Below, in pieces: positions 26,384 to 36,200 of a DNA stretch of 64,000 nt. A model generated the notes under the pieces. It had not been told where the DNA came from. It was given only the letters and a program-made list of their open reading frames with translations, and did no database searches. Positions within the stretch are counted from its first letter, which is position 1. Every line of letters begins with the position of its first letter. The position numbers and the translations under genes were made by a program. Source of the stretch: Candidatus Pseudobacter hemicellulosilyticus (GTDB taxonomy: Bacteria > Bacteroidota > Bacteroidia > Chitinophagales > Chitinophagaceae); assembly GCA_029202545.1 (NCBI GenBank), contig CP119311.1:3286001-3350000 (forward strand), read 5' to 3'.

Positions 26384-27314
26384 CCGTAATAAGCAGGTCT
26401 GCATAGACAAGCAGTACGGGCGCTGTTTCAAGGACTTCGCCCGGCTCTGACCAGAATTTGTCATAAACCTGAACGTTGCCATTGTTGTCCGGTATAAGTC
26501 CCAGTGTATTCAGGACCTGCCATGTAAGTGCAGGTGTATAAACAGTCAGTTCCATGGCTTGTAGATAGCTGGTCAGTAGTTCTCCTGCAGCTTCCCCTCC
26601 CCATTGGGCATTGATGGCTTTTACATCAATTGCCTGCCAGTTTTCCCGATTTGCATCAGCCCATATCCTATAAGTTCCTTTCAGCAGATCCGGCTTCAGG
26701 GTCTCGCGGTAACCAGCGATCCATCGTTCCAGCAGTGCCTTTTTATTTTTAAGTTCCATCTTTCGCCTGGTGAGCGGCAGAATAAAACCAGCGTCTGCCA
26801 GCCCATCCATGATATATTTTATATTCCCAAGTGCTATGCCTGTTTCTTCAGCAAGTTGACGGTAAGTTCTGCCAATGGCATCCGGGTCATTCAGCAGGTG
26901 AAACACCGCTTTCAACCCTGTCCTGGTAAAGGCCCTGTTGGTTATAGGTTTAGTTATTTTTACCGGCTTGTTGCCATCAATAAATATGGTGGTGTGTTCA
27001 TTGTCAATAAAAGCGTTACCGTTTGCCTCCAGGTAAGCAATGCCTTTCTTGCGTAACTGCTCCCTGGCAGGCGCAGCTATATGCGTGGCAACAACCAAAA
27101 CAGGATGCTCAGACTCATTCGTTTTATTTATTTGATCCACATGGTAGGCTGCCACGTGTTCTTTGCATGCTACGTAGTAGGTGGTTTCCCGTTCCTTTAC
27201 CATCAGATCGATGGCATGATCTCCATCAGCATGTAGTTGATAGGTAACCGGATTACCTAATTTTTCACTAATTGCTGTAATTGCCTGATCAATGATTGTT
27301 GCATTGCTGTTCAT
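26310..27314 (-). CDS. AbiEi-like type IV antitoxin/regulator
   Basis: This 334-residue protein has an N-terminal region with a restriction-like or sensor look (YQLHADGDHAIDLMVKERET; GIAYLEANGNAFIDNEHTT). A winged helix at about 130-185 follows (GLKAVFHLLNDPDAIGRTYR, QLAEETGIALGNIKYIMDGL). The rest is an AbiEi-type C-terminal domain. In characterised AbiE systems the antitoxin binds inverted repeats in its promoter and opposes the nucleotidyltransferase encoded after it. Exactly this order and a set of dyads are seen here. The ATG at 27314 sits 10 bp from the first dyad. Confidence 0.83.
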   Translation of the reverse strand: MNSNATIIDQAITAISEKLGNPVTYQLHADGDHAIDLMVKERETTYYVACKEHVAAYHVDQINKTNESEHPVLVVATHIAAPAREQLRKKGIAYLEANGNAFIDNEHTTIFIDGNKPVKITKPITNRAFTRTGLKAVFHLLNDPDAIGRTYRQLAEETGIALGNIKYIMDGLADAGFILPLTRRKMELKNKKALLERWIAGYRETLKPDLLKGTYRIWADANRENWQAIDVKAINAQWGGEAAGELLTSYLQAMELTVYTPALTWQVLNTLGLIPDNNGNVQVYDKFWSEPGEVLETAPVLLVYADLLITDDPRCIETAALIYDKYLKQRFEAA

Positions 27315-27324
27315 AAAAAACGAT

Positions 27325-27343
27325 TGTTCATTTTGGGTGAACA
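27325..27343. promoter_or_regulatory. AbiEi operator A
   Basis: TGTTCATTTTGGGTGAACA: arms TGTTCA/TGAACA around 7 bp, centre 27334. First of three dyads upstream of the antitoxin start. Confidence 0.6.
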
Positions 27344-27354
27344 GGTGAATTTAG

Positions 27355-27375
27355 TGAACATATTTGATATGTTCA
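27355..27375. promoter_or_regulatory. AbiEi operator B (middle dyad, arms inverted)
   Basis: TGAACATA, 5 bp, TATGTTCA. The half-sites are the same as in A and C but point outward. The centre at 27365 is exactly 31 bp from each neighbour. Confidence 0.55.
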
Positions 27376-27387
27376 TTATTATTACTT

Positions 27388-27404
27388 GTTCATTTTGAGT
27401 GAAC
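27388..27404. promoter_or_regulatory. AbiEi operator C
   Basis: GTTCATTTTGAGTGAAC, centre 27396. It is nearly identical to site A (GTTCATTTTGRGTGAAC) and lies 62 bp from it. Confidence 0.6.
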
Positions 27405-27535
27405 GAGAAAATAATGAATAATATTTTTGTAAATGATTGATATTCAATTTTATTACTGAGGAGGCATGCAGGGACGGAAGTTTAGTTTAACCTGCCAGGG
27501 AGACGAAAATGCTTTTAAGGGACATGTACTACTGC

Positions 27536-28432
27536 TTAATTCAACGCCCTATACTCATTCGGCGTGCAGCCCACCTTCTGTTTGAACAGCCTGCTGAAAT
27601 GCTGGGGATATTTGAATCCCAGCTCATAGGCAATCTCGCTGACCGATTTATTCAGGTCGAAAATTTTCTCCTTCGCCACGTCTATCAGTTTATTCTGAAT
27701 GTATTCCTGGGGCGATATGCCGGTCTCTTTCTTGATCAGATCACCGAAATAGTTAGGGGATAGATTCAGCTCTTTGGCGCACCAGGCCACAGAAGGCAGG
27801 CCGGTCTGCTGGGGATCTTCAGAATGGAGATAGTTGCCCAGGATGTTTTCAAACTTTTCCAGGATGCCTTTATGCGGTGAATTCCTGGTAATGAACTGCC
27901 GGTCGTAGAACCGGGTGCAGTAATTAAGGAAGAGTTCTATATTGGCTGCTATCAGTTTCTGGCTATGCTTGTCGATGGTATGGTCCAGCTCGTATTCTAT
28001 TTTATGCAGACAGTCCAGAACGATCTGTCGCTCTTTCTCCGACAAATGCAAAGCCTCATTCACATCATAGGAAAAGAAAGAATAGTCCTGGATATGCCGG
28101 CCCAGGGAGGTGCCGCGGATCAGATCGGGATGGAACAGTAAAGCCCATCCTTTGGGGACAAAGGTCTTAACGCCTTTTTCAACACCCATCACCTGTCCTG
28201 GTGCAATGAACACCAGCGTGCCTTCCTGGTAGTCGTAATGATGACGGCCATATTTCAGTTCTCCGCAATTGAGTTCCTTCAGGTAAATAGCATACAGGCC
28301 AAAATGGAACCAGGTAGCTGGCATTGGTTTGGCCTTGGAAAGGTCCAGCACGGTGACCAGCGGGTGCAGCGTTTCCACGCCCCTCATTTCATTGTACTGC
28401 GTAACGCTGTCAAGTTTTACTATTTCTTCCAT
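27536..28432 (-). CDS. AraC-family transcriptional regulator
   Basis: This 298-residue regulator has an N-terminal cupin-like sensing half (YQEGTLVFIAPGQVMGVEK). The C-terminal pair of helix-turn-helices reads WCAKELNLSPNYFGDLIKKE and SVSEIAYELGFKYPQHFSRL, ending with FKQKVGCTPNEYR. The start at 28432 (MEEIVKLDS) is chosen because the frame's first start is a TTG three codons upstream. It is divergent from the first aldo/keto reductase gene, whose expression it probably controls; this pairing is very common. Confidence 0.93.
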   Translation of the reverse strand: MEEIVKLDSVTQYNEMRGVETLHPLVTVLDLSKAKPMPATWFHFGLYAIYLKELNCGELKYGRHHYDYQEGTLVFIAPGQVMGVEKGVKTFVPKGWALLFHPDLIRGTSLGRHIQDYSFFSYDVNEALHLSEKERQIVLDCLHKIEYELDHTIDKHSQKLIAANIELFLNYCTRFYDRQFITRNSPHKGILEKFENILGNYLHSEDPQQTGLPSVAWCAKELNLSPNYFGDLIKKETGISPQEYIQNKLIDVAKEKIFDLNKSVSEIAYELGFKYPQHFSRLFKQKVGCTPNEYRALN

Positions 28433-28602
28433 GGGAATCAATTGTAAGGCAAAATTACTGTTTTGGCTGATGGGCTGCTACTGCGGGCGGCCGGATAAGT
28501 GATTTTGGTAAGTATTTCAGTAATCGGTATACCTGCCTAATCAGTCAGGGGATGGACCTTTGACTGGTGAATAAAACGGAGATACATACTAAAAACATAA
28601 TA

Positions 28603-29586
28603 ATGGAAAAGAGAATGCTGGGAAAATCGGGCCTGGAAGTGTCAGCGCTGGGCCTGGGCTGCATGGGGTTAAGCTTTGGCTATGGGCCTGCTACCAATAA
28701 GCAGGAGGCCATTACCCTTTTACGGACAGCCTTTGCATCAGGGATCAACTTTTTTGATACCGCAGAAGCCTATGGACCCTATACTAATGAAGAAGTGCTG
28801 GGCGAAGCCCTGGCGCCATTCCGTCAGGAAGTGGTCATTGCCACCAAATTTGGCTTTAAGAACGGTTTGACAAATGAAGGCGTCGATAGTCGCCCGGAGA
28901 ATATCAGGGCAGTAGCAGAGGCTTCGCTCAGAAGACTGAAGACCGATTATATTGATCTTTTTTACCAGCACAGGGTTGATCCCGGGGTGCCTATTGAAGA
29001 AGTAGCAGGAACTATTGGTCAGCTGATCCGGGAAGGAAAGATACGGCATTGGGGGATGTCGGAAGCAGCCGTGCAAACAATACGTAAAGCCCACCGGGTC
29101 CAGCCCCTGGCTGCTATGCAGAGTGAATATTCGCTGTGGTGGCGGGAACCTGAAACAGCCTTGCTGCCGGCGCTGGAGGAATTAGGTATTGGCTTTGTTC
29201 CTTTCAGCCCTTTGGGAAAAGGTTACCTGACCGGCGCCATTACTGCAGATACAAAGTTCAGTAGCGGGGACTTCAGGAACATGGTGCCCCGGTTGTCGGA
29301 AGAGAACAGGAGAGCAAACCAGCTGATCGTAGACTTGTTGGCGACAATAGCAGCCAGGATAAGTGCCACGCCGGCCCAGGTAGCACTGGCCTGGATCCTG
29401 GCGCAAAAGCCCTGGATTGTACCTATCCCCGGTACTACAAAGCTGCATCGCCTGGAGGAGAATATTGCCGGAGCCGCTGTAAAACTGTCTGACAATGATC
29501 TGCGGGAGATAGCCACCGTTGCTTCAGCCATCACTATCCAGGGGGCAAGGTACCCAGAGCACCTGCAAAAACTTATTGGCAAATAG
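28603..29586 (+). CDS. Aldo/keto reductase (cytoplasmic)
   Basis: This 327-residue TIM-barrel oxidoreductase would reduce aldehydes or ketones with NADPH. The catalytic tetrad is visible: D and Y in FFDTAEAYGPYTNEEVLGEA, K in VIATKFGF, H in DLFYQHRVDP. Cofactor contacts lie in PFSPLGKGYLTG and IPGTTKLHRLEENI. The ATG at 28603 gives MEKRMLGKSGLEVSALGLGC, a typical start for the YakC/AKR13-like group; the frame also opens at a GTG at 28567. It is closely similar to the exported paralogue 200 bp downstream, so a local duplication is likely. The substrate is unknown. Confidence 0.93.
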   Translation: MEKRMLGKSGLEVSALGLGCMGLSFGYGPATNKQEAITLLRTAFASGINFFDTAEAYGPYTNEEVLGEALAPFRQEVVIATKFGFKNGLTNEGVDSRPENIRAVAEASLRRLKTDYIDLFYQHRVDPGVPIEEVAGTIGQLIREGKIRHWGMSEAAVQTIRKAHRVQPLAAMQSEYSLWWREPETALLPALEELGIGFVPFSPLGKGYLTGAITADTKFSSGDFRNMVPRLSEENRRANQLIVDLLATIAARISATPAQVALAWILAQKPWIVPIPGTTKLHRLEENIAGAAVKLSDNDLREIATVASAITIQGARYPEHLQKLIGK

Positions 29587-29772
29587 CGTAATAACACAGT
29601 GAACAATGGTAGTCACAGGAAGACGCCGCTGTTATCACGGAAGGCAGTAAGGCCGGATACTGTTGCTGAGCATTGTTCTTTTATTCTAAAACCTTGCTTG
29701 TCAGGGAATGGGAAAAGAGACTGGCTGAAAAGCAATTTCAAAACCGGGTAAATAAAATGGAGGGTAAATTAT

Positions 29773-30888
29773 ATGAGAACCAATAACCGAAGAGATTTTT
29801 TGAAAACCGGTGCTGCATTGGGCGGCTCGTTGTTAACGGCGCCGGCCCTGGCTGTTGCCGCAGCCACAGAGAACCAGGGACAGCCGGACAGGTTAAAAAG
29901 AAGGATTTTAGGTACAGGTCCGCATAGTATTGAAGTATCCGCTTTGGGCTTGGGTTGTATGGGTATGAGCTATCATCGTAGTTTCATTCCTGAACGGAAA
30001 TACATGATTGAGCTTATCCGTAAAGCGGTGGCAATGGGCATCAACTTTTTTGATACTGCCGAGGTTTATGGCCCCTATGCCAATGAAGGCCTGGTGGGCG
30101 AGGCGCTGAAACCTTACAGAAAAGATATTATCCTTTGTACCAAATTCGGTTTTACTATCCAGGATGGTAAACCGGCTGGTCTGAACAGTAAGCCTGCGCA
30201 TATCCGGATGGCAGTGGAGGCTTCCCTGAAAAGGCTAAATACCGATTATATAGACCTGTTATACCAGCATAGGGTAGATCCTGAAGTGCCCATTGAAGAG
30301 GTGGCCGGCACCGTGAAAGACCTGATCAGAGAAGGAAAGGTGAAATACTTTGGTTTAAGCGAGGCCGGCGCAGAGGTCATCCGGAAAGCACATGCTGTTC
30401 AACCATTGACTGCTCTTCAGAGTGAATATTCCCTGATGACAAGAGGACCGGAAAATGAGGTATTGAAAGTATGCGAAGAGCTGGGTATCGGGTTTGTGCC
30501 CTATAGCCCGCTCAGCAGGGGATTTCTATCGGGTATGATCAATGAGCGGACAAAATACAATCCCGCTAATGACAACCGGCCATCCCTACCCAGGTATCAG
30601 CCGGAAGCCATCAAAGCAAACTGGATAATGATCGATACCCTGGCTGAATTTGGCAACCAGAGAGGATTAACGGCTGCACAGGTGGCTTTGGCCTGGTTGC
30701 TGGCGCAAAAGAAATGTATTGTGCCTATACCCGGCACCACTAAACTGGCGCACCTGCAGGAAAACCTATGGGCGGCGGATATTGAATTTACTGCTGAAGA
30801 GCTGGCGCACTTGACGGAAAAGCTGGCAACAATTAAAGTTGTGGGTGATCGTTATACAGGTGTGCAGGCGCAGCAAACTAATAAATGA
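29773..30888 (+). CDS. Tat-exported aldo/keto reductase
   Basis: This 371-residue paralogue of the previous gene has an N-terminal twin-arginine signal (NNRRDFLKTGAALGGSLL). The catalytic tetrad is intact (FFDTAEVYGPYANEGLVGEA, ILCTKFGF, LLYQHRVDPEVP), as is the IPGTTKLAHLQENL motif. Tat export suggests that the folded enzyme reaches the periplasm with its cofactor bound. It lies 186 bp downstream of the cytoplasmic copy. NADPH is not normally free in the periplasm, so either the cofactor is carried in or the signal keeps the protein membrane-attached. Confidence 0.9.
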   Translation: MRTNNRRDFLKTGAALGGSLLTAPALAVAAATENQGQPDRLKRRILGTGPHSIEVSALGLGCMGMSYHRSFIPERKYMIELIRKAVAMGINFFDTAEVYGPYANEGLVGEALKPYRKDIILCTKFGFTIQDGKPAGLNSKPAHIRMAVEASLKRLNTDYIDLLYQHRVDPEVPIEEVAGTVKDLIREGKVKYFGLSEAGAEVIRKAHAVQPLTALQSEYSLMTRGPENEVLKVCEELGIGFVPYSPLSRGFLSGMINERTKYNPANDNRPSLPRYQPEAIKANWIMIDTLAEFGNQRGLTAAQVALAWLLAQKKCIVPIPGTTKLAHLQENLWAADIEFTAEELAHLTEKLATIKVVGDRYTGVQAQQTNK

Positions 30889-30986
30889 TGAATAAAGGAG
30901 AAGGGCTGGAGGGTTTGCTGTGTTTGAGTAGAAGACAGGCGTTTCTAAGTCGAGCTAAAATATCCATAATACATTAAAAGCTGATA

Positions 30987-32126
30987 ATGATGAAAAGAAC
31001 AATTTTATTGGCTGTTGCCATTTTCCTGGTATGCTGCACGCAGACTTTTGCGCAGCAGGGCGGCATTCCTGCAAAAGGTTTTGCCCGCTTTTCCGCGGAT
31101 GGAAATTTCCAGGAATACAGCTTCACCCGGCATGCAGTGGGTGATAATGACATACTCATTGATATTATGTATGCCAGTATCTGCCATAGCGATATTCATA
31201 CTATCAAAGGCGAATGGTTCCCGGTGCAGTATCCCCTGGTGGTGGGGCATGAAATAGCCGGTCGCGTATCGGCAGTAGGTAAAAAAGTGACGAAGTTTAA
31301 AGTTGGAGACTATGCAGGTGTTGGCTGCATGGTGAACTCCTGTGGAGAATGTGAGTTTTGTAAGAAGGGTGAAGAGCAGTATTGCACCCGTGGTACTGTT
31401 GGCACTTATGCCGCACAGGATTATTTCCACCAGAATGAATACACGCAAGGTGGATATTCCAACAAAATTGTACTGGTGGAGGATTTTGCGATCAGGATCC
31501 CCCGGCAGGCAGATCTGAAAAGGGTGGCCCCATTGCTTTGCGCAGGCATTACTACCTATTCACCGATCAGGGCCCAACATGTCCATGCCGGTGATACCAT
31601 TGCCGTGGCGGGTTTCGGCGGACTGGGCCATATGGCGCTTAAATATGGCGTTCAACTGGGGGCTAAGGTGACTGTATTTGATATAACAGAAGAGAAGCGC
31701 CAGGATGCTGTGAGAATGGGTGCTGCCGCTTATGTGAATGTAAAGGACAGCAGCCAGCTAAAAGACCTCTCCAATAAATTCCGGGTGATCATCAGCACTA
31801 TCCCCACAAAATATGACCTGACCATGTACCAAAGAATGCTGAAGCTGGACGGAGACCTGGTCATCCTGGGGTTCCCAGCTGTGCAGAATCTGCCGAGTAT
31901 CAGTTCAGGCGATATTCTTTTTGGTGGACGCAGGAAAATATCCGGATCGCTTATCGGCGGCATCCGTGAAACCCAGGAAATGCTGGATTTTTCTGTGGCC
32001 AATAATATCTACCCGGAAGTAGAGATCATCCAGGCCAATGCAAAAGCCATCGATAATGCCTACGACAATATCCTGTCGGGAAAAGTGAAATTCCGTTATG
32101 TGATAGATATGCAAACTATGCGGTAG
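30987..32126 (+). CDS. Zinc-dependent alcohol dehydrogenase with a signal peptide
   Basis: This 379-residue protein is a medium-chain dehydrogenase of the YahK/cinnamyl-alcohol type. Catalytic zinc ligands are C and H in SICHSDIHTIKG and VVGHEIAGRV. The four structural-zinc cysteines are in SCGECEFCKKGEEQYC. The Rossmann motif GFGGLGHMALKYG is intact. Unusually, it begins with a Sec-type signal (RTILLAVAIFLVCCTQTFAQ) and so appears to be exported, although the enzyme family is cytoplasmic. Two ATGs, 30987 and 30990, are possible. It follows two reductase genes and precedes an AraC regulator. Confidence 0.9.
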   Translation: MMKRTILLAVAIFLVCCTQTFAQQGGIPAKGFARFSADGNFQEYSFTRHAVGDNDILIDIMYASICHSDIHTIKGEWFPVQYPLVVGHEIAGRVSAVGKKVTKFKVGDYAGVGCMVNSCGECEFCKKGEEQYCTRGTVGTYAAQDYFHQNEYTQGGYSNKIVLVEDFAIRIPRQADLKRVAPLLCAGITTYSPIRAQHVHAGDTIAVAGFGGLGHMALKYGVQLGAKVTVFDITEEKRQDAVRMGAAAYVNVKDSSQLKDLSNKFRVIISTIPTKYDLTMYQRMLKLDGDLVILGFPAVQNLPSISSGDILFGGRRKISGSLIGGIRETQEMLDFSVANNIYPEVEIIQANAKAIDNAYDNILSGKVKFRYVIDMQTMR

Positions 32127-32250
32127 TTGATCCGGCCGTAAAAATGCTGGCCAAACAACCAATAGATGGTCCGCAGCCGATCGTTAACTTGTAGGAAGCG
32201 GGCAGCGCTGTACCTGCGATCGGATCTTTCAAAAAGTAATAAGACGTGCA

Positions 32251-32292
32251 AAAAGGGGCGTTCTTTAGAAATAATTCAGAATTGCCCCTTTT
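32251..32292 (+). terminator. Terminator-like hairpin after the dehydrogenase gene
   Basis: AAAAGGGGC (32251-32259) pairs with GCCCCTTTT (32284-32292) over a 24-nt loop. It ends 10 bp before the AraC gene, so it may also affect that gene's leader. Confidence 0.5.
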
Positions 32293-32301
32293 ATTCGCGC
32301 G

Positions 32302-33171
32302 ATGACGCTGAAACCCTTTTCCCTGTACAGGGATCAAAACGTTCAGATCCTTCACGCCCGGTTCAAAGCTACCCAGGCCTCCTCCTGGGAAATGACTGCT
32401 GAATACCCGGTGTCTCTTGTTTTCTGCCTGAAAGGGCCTGTTACTTCCGCTACCATAAAGGGTAAATACCATGCTGACGCTTTCCTCGCTTTGTTCAGCG
32501 GGAATTTTATCTGCCATCCCGGATCAATTGTCCAGCTGAAATGGCAAAAATCCGCAACGGTAGAACTATTGGTGATCGGGCTCCGTAAAGAGTTCCTTAC
32601 CTCGCTGGCTGGTAGTGATGTATTCAAAAAGCCTGCATCCTTTCACTTACTGGCAACTGGTAAGGAGGGACTGGCAGGACAAGCACCCTGGGGACTACCG
32701 TTGCAGGTGGTCAACGGCCTGAACGACCTGCTCCAAGGGTCGCAAAGACCGATCGCTTTCCAGGACCTTTTCATTAAAGCAAAGCTGATGGAGATAGTGG
32801 CCCTTTTTCTTTCCCGGATGCAAGAGCTTTCCGCACCTGCCATGCCCCGTCATTCACACCATCAGCTGGCCGTACTGGCCAAAAAACATATTGATGCTGT
32901 TAAAGGCAAAAAGCGTTTCACCATCATAGGCCTGGCCAAAGACCTGGGTACCAATGAAACCACCCTGAAGCAGGCTTTCAGGACGGCTTATGGCAAACCC
33001 CTGTTCCGTTATTTCCAGGAGCGGAATATGCAGGCAGCCAAAAAAGCGCTCCAGGCCGGACAGTCTATAACAACCGTGGCTGCCGGATGTGGTTATACCT
33101 ATATCGCTCATTTTTCCCATGCTTTCAAAAAAGAGTTCGGCATAAGCCCTTCCCAATGTCAGCTAACCTGA
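32302..33171 (+). CDS. AraC-family transcriptional regulator
   Basis: This 289-residue protein has a C-terminal AraC-type domain (IIGLAKDLGTNETTLKQAFR, SITTVAAGCGYTYIAHFSHA, FKKEFGISPSQCQ). The N-terminal half is a diverged sensor (MTLKPFSLYRDQNVQIL) like those in PchR-type regulators. It lies downstream of the dehydrogenase and converges with the RND efflux operon. What it senses cannot be told from sequence. Confidence 0.9.
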   Translation: MTLKPFSLYRDQNVQILHARFKATQASSWEMTAEYPVSLVFCLKGPVTSATIKGKYHADAFLALFSGNFICHPGSIVQLKWQKSATVELLVIGLRKEFLTSLAGSDVFKKPASFHLLATGKEGLAGQAPWGLPLQVVNGLNDLLQGSQRPIAFQDLFIKAKLMEIVALFLSRMQELSAPAMPRHSHHQLAVLAKKHIDAVKGKKRFTIIGLAKDLGTNETTLKQAFRTAYGKPLFRYFQERNMQAAKKALQAGQSITTVAAGCGYTYIAHFSHAFKKEFGISPSQCQLT

Positions 33172-33207
33172 GTCCGGTTGCAAGGCGGCAATAGAAAGGA
33201 TTCCCCC

Positions 33208-33253
33208 CACCTGTTTGCATGAATGCCTCCATGCAGACAGGTGAGTTTTTTTC
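33208..33253 (+). terminator. Terminator between convergent araC-type and RND genes
   Basis: A 14-bp stem with one G-T pair (CACCTGTTTGCATG at 33208-33221 with 33230-33243) is followed by AGTTTTTTT. It ends the AraC gene; the stem could serve the other strand too. Confidence 0.8.
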
Positions 33254-36200
33254 TTACGCGCCGGCCGTCTCCTGCTGCTGCTCCTTTTTTGCTTTTCCAA
33301 ATCGCCAGAAGATCACTGGCAGGACAAACAGGTTCAACAGGGTAGAAGTAGTTATGCCACCCAGGATAATGATGGCCATCGGGTATTCAATCTCCTGGCC
33401 TGGCTGATTGCCTGTTACTGCTATAGGGATAAGCGCCAGCGCAGCGGCCAGGGCGGTCATCAGGATGGGGCTCATGCGCTCCATAGCGCCTTTGATCACC
33501 AGGTGCAGGCTGAATGTTTCGTTCTCTTCCTGCTGCAGGTGCCGGTAATGGCTGATCAGCATGATGGCATTACGGGCCGCAATACCCAGTACCGTTACAA
33601 ATCCCACCAGCGATCCCAGGGATAGAATACCCCCCGACAGCCATGCCGCCAGGATACAACCCAGCAGGGCTACAGGTAGGCTGAGCAGGATGAGCGTTGC
33701 GGTCCGGTAAGATTTAAAGTCAGCGTACAGCAGCAGGAATATGCCCAGCACCGATATTATGGCCAGCATATTCAATGCCCGCTGGGAAGCCTGCCGTTCG
33801 GCATATTCTCCCAGGATCTCCGGATGATAACCCGGCGGAAAGGAAATGCTTTTCAGGCGGGCCTCAATAGCTTTGGCCACGGTGCCCAGCGCCACTCCTT
33901 TAGTATTGCAGGTCACATCTATTCGCCTGGAAGCCGCTTCCCGCGTGATCTCATTAGGCGTGGGACTTACATATATATCTGCCAGGTCCTTCAGTGCAGC
34001 CCTGCCGCCTGTAGGAATATCCACCAGCAGGTGGGGGATAGCTGTAATATCACTTCTCTGCGGAGCTGTTCCCCATACCACTACGTCGAAGATCTTCTGG
34101 TCCTCGTATATCTCACCCACTTTAAGACCGTTAACCAGGGCGTTGATGGTCCGGCGCATGTCGGTGGCGTTAATGCCGAACCGGGCCGCTTTTTCAGGAT
34201 TGTATTTTACGGCCAGCTGTGGCACCAGGGTTTGAGGCTGCACTTTCAGATCAGCGATGCCAGGCACAGAAGACAACGCGGTATTTACTTCTTTGGCTTT
34301 TGTTTCCAGCATGGCCAGATCAGATCCATAGATCCGGACCACGATGCTGGCGCTGGTGCCGGTCAATACCTCTTTCACCCGCTCGCGCAGGTAGGTCAGC
34401 ACATCCCTGTAGAGACCTGGATAGCCATCCACCACCTCCTGGATCCGGGCGATGGTTGAATCATAGGGAACGTCCGGACTGATACTGATCCAGTTCTCCG
34501 TGAAGTTGGGGCCAACCACTTCATCGGCTACTTCCGCCCGGCCGATATGCGCACCAAAATTGCGTACGCCAGGGATGGCCCTTAGTTCCTTGCTCACCTG
34601 TACCGTGATCCGTTTGGAAGCTTCCAGGGAAGTGCCTGGCTTTTCCACCCAGTGCATCAGGAAATCATATTCTTTAAAGTGGGGTAAGAATTCTTCTCCT
34701 AAAAAGGGGAGGGAAGCGATACCCAGCACCAATAAAAGTCCTGTAGCGGCAAACACTCTGCGGGGTCTGGCCAGCAGGCCCTGTAATATCCTTTCATAAC
34801 GTGGTTTTAACCATAGCACCAGTGCTGGTTCTTTGACCCGTTTGCCGGTCCGGGAAGCATATTTTTTGGGCAGCAATAATAAAGACAATGCGGGTGTCAG
34901 GGTGAGGGCCACAAAAAGGGAGGCAAGGATAGCCAGTATATAGGACAACGCCAGCGGCTGGAAGAAGGCGCCTGAAATGCCGGGCAGAAAAAACACCGGC
35001 ATCAGCACCAGGGCCACAATGATGCTGCCGTATACCACCGCACTGCGTACTTCAAGAGAAGCATGCAGGACTACCTGGTAGGCAGGTAGAGGTTGCGGCA
35101 GCAGGCTGTTCAGCCGCAAACGCCGGACAATGTTCTCTACATCAATGATGGCATCGTCCACTACTTCGCCCAATGCTATCACCAGTCCTGCCAGCACCAT
35201 GGTGTTGATGGTGCCTCCCTGGTAATGCAGCACCATCATGGCAATGAGCAGCGACAGGGGGATGGCCAGCACGCTGATCAGCGCAGTGCGCCAGTCGTTC
35301 AGAAAAAAGAACAACACAATGATGACCAGTACGCAGCCAATCAGCAGGGCTTTGTTCAGGTTATGCAGGGACATCTCAATGAAAGTCGCCGGCCGGAAGA
35401 TGGTGGAGTCAAACTGCATATCTGCAAATCCTGGTTTCATTTCGGTCAGGACTTTCTCCACATGATGTGTCACATCCAGCGTATTGGCCTGCGGCTGTTT
35501 TTCAACGATCAGGAGCAACCCTTCTTTGTCGTTGATGACGGCATCACCGATGGGCGCCGGAAAACCCTCCAGTACTTCGGCTACTTCTCCAAGCGGGATG
35601 GGGGTGCCGTTTTTAGAAGGCAGGCTTATCCGGGCAAGGTCTTCCGCGGAATAAATATGCGGCAGGTTGGAAATGGCCATCCGCTGGTTGGGCATATCAA
35701 CAAAACCACCGCCAAACTGCCGCACGGCGTCGGTCACAGCGGTGATCACCTGGTTAAGCGTGAGGTTATGCGCAAATAGTTTTTCCGGGATCACCTGTAC
35801 CTGCAGCTGGCGGTCCCTTTGTCCCCATATGGCCACATTGGCCACACCGGGCACAGCCATCAGTCGTGGACGTAATGTCCAGCGTACCTGGGTGGTCATG
35901 TCCATCTGGGAAAGCTTGTCGGAGCTTACGCCGATCTTCAGCACGCGGCTGGTAGTGGAAAGCGGCTGCAGCATGACAGGCGGACGTGCTATAGCAGGCA
36001 GCTGCGCGGCCACCCGCCCGATGCGCTCCTGCACCAGCTGTCTTGCCTTGATAATATCTGTACCATTCTCAAATTCTATGCGGATGGAGGCAAGCCCCAG
36101 CACGGATTTTGATTTGAGGTGAATAGACCAGGGAATACCATTCAACGCGTTTTCAATGGGTACGGCTATCAATGCTTCTGTTTCAGCGGTAGACAGGCCT

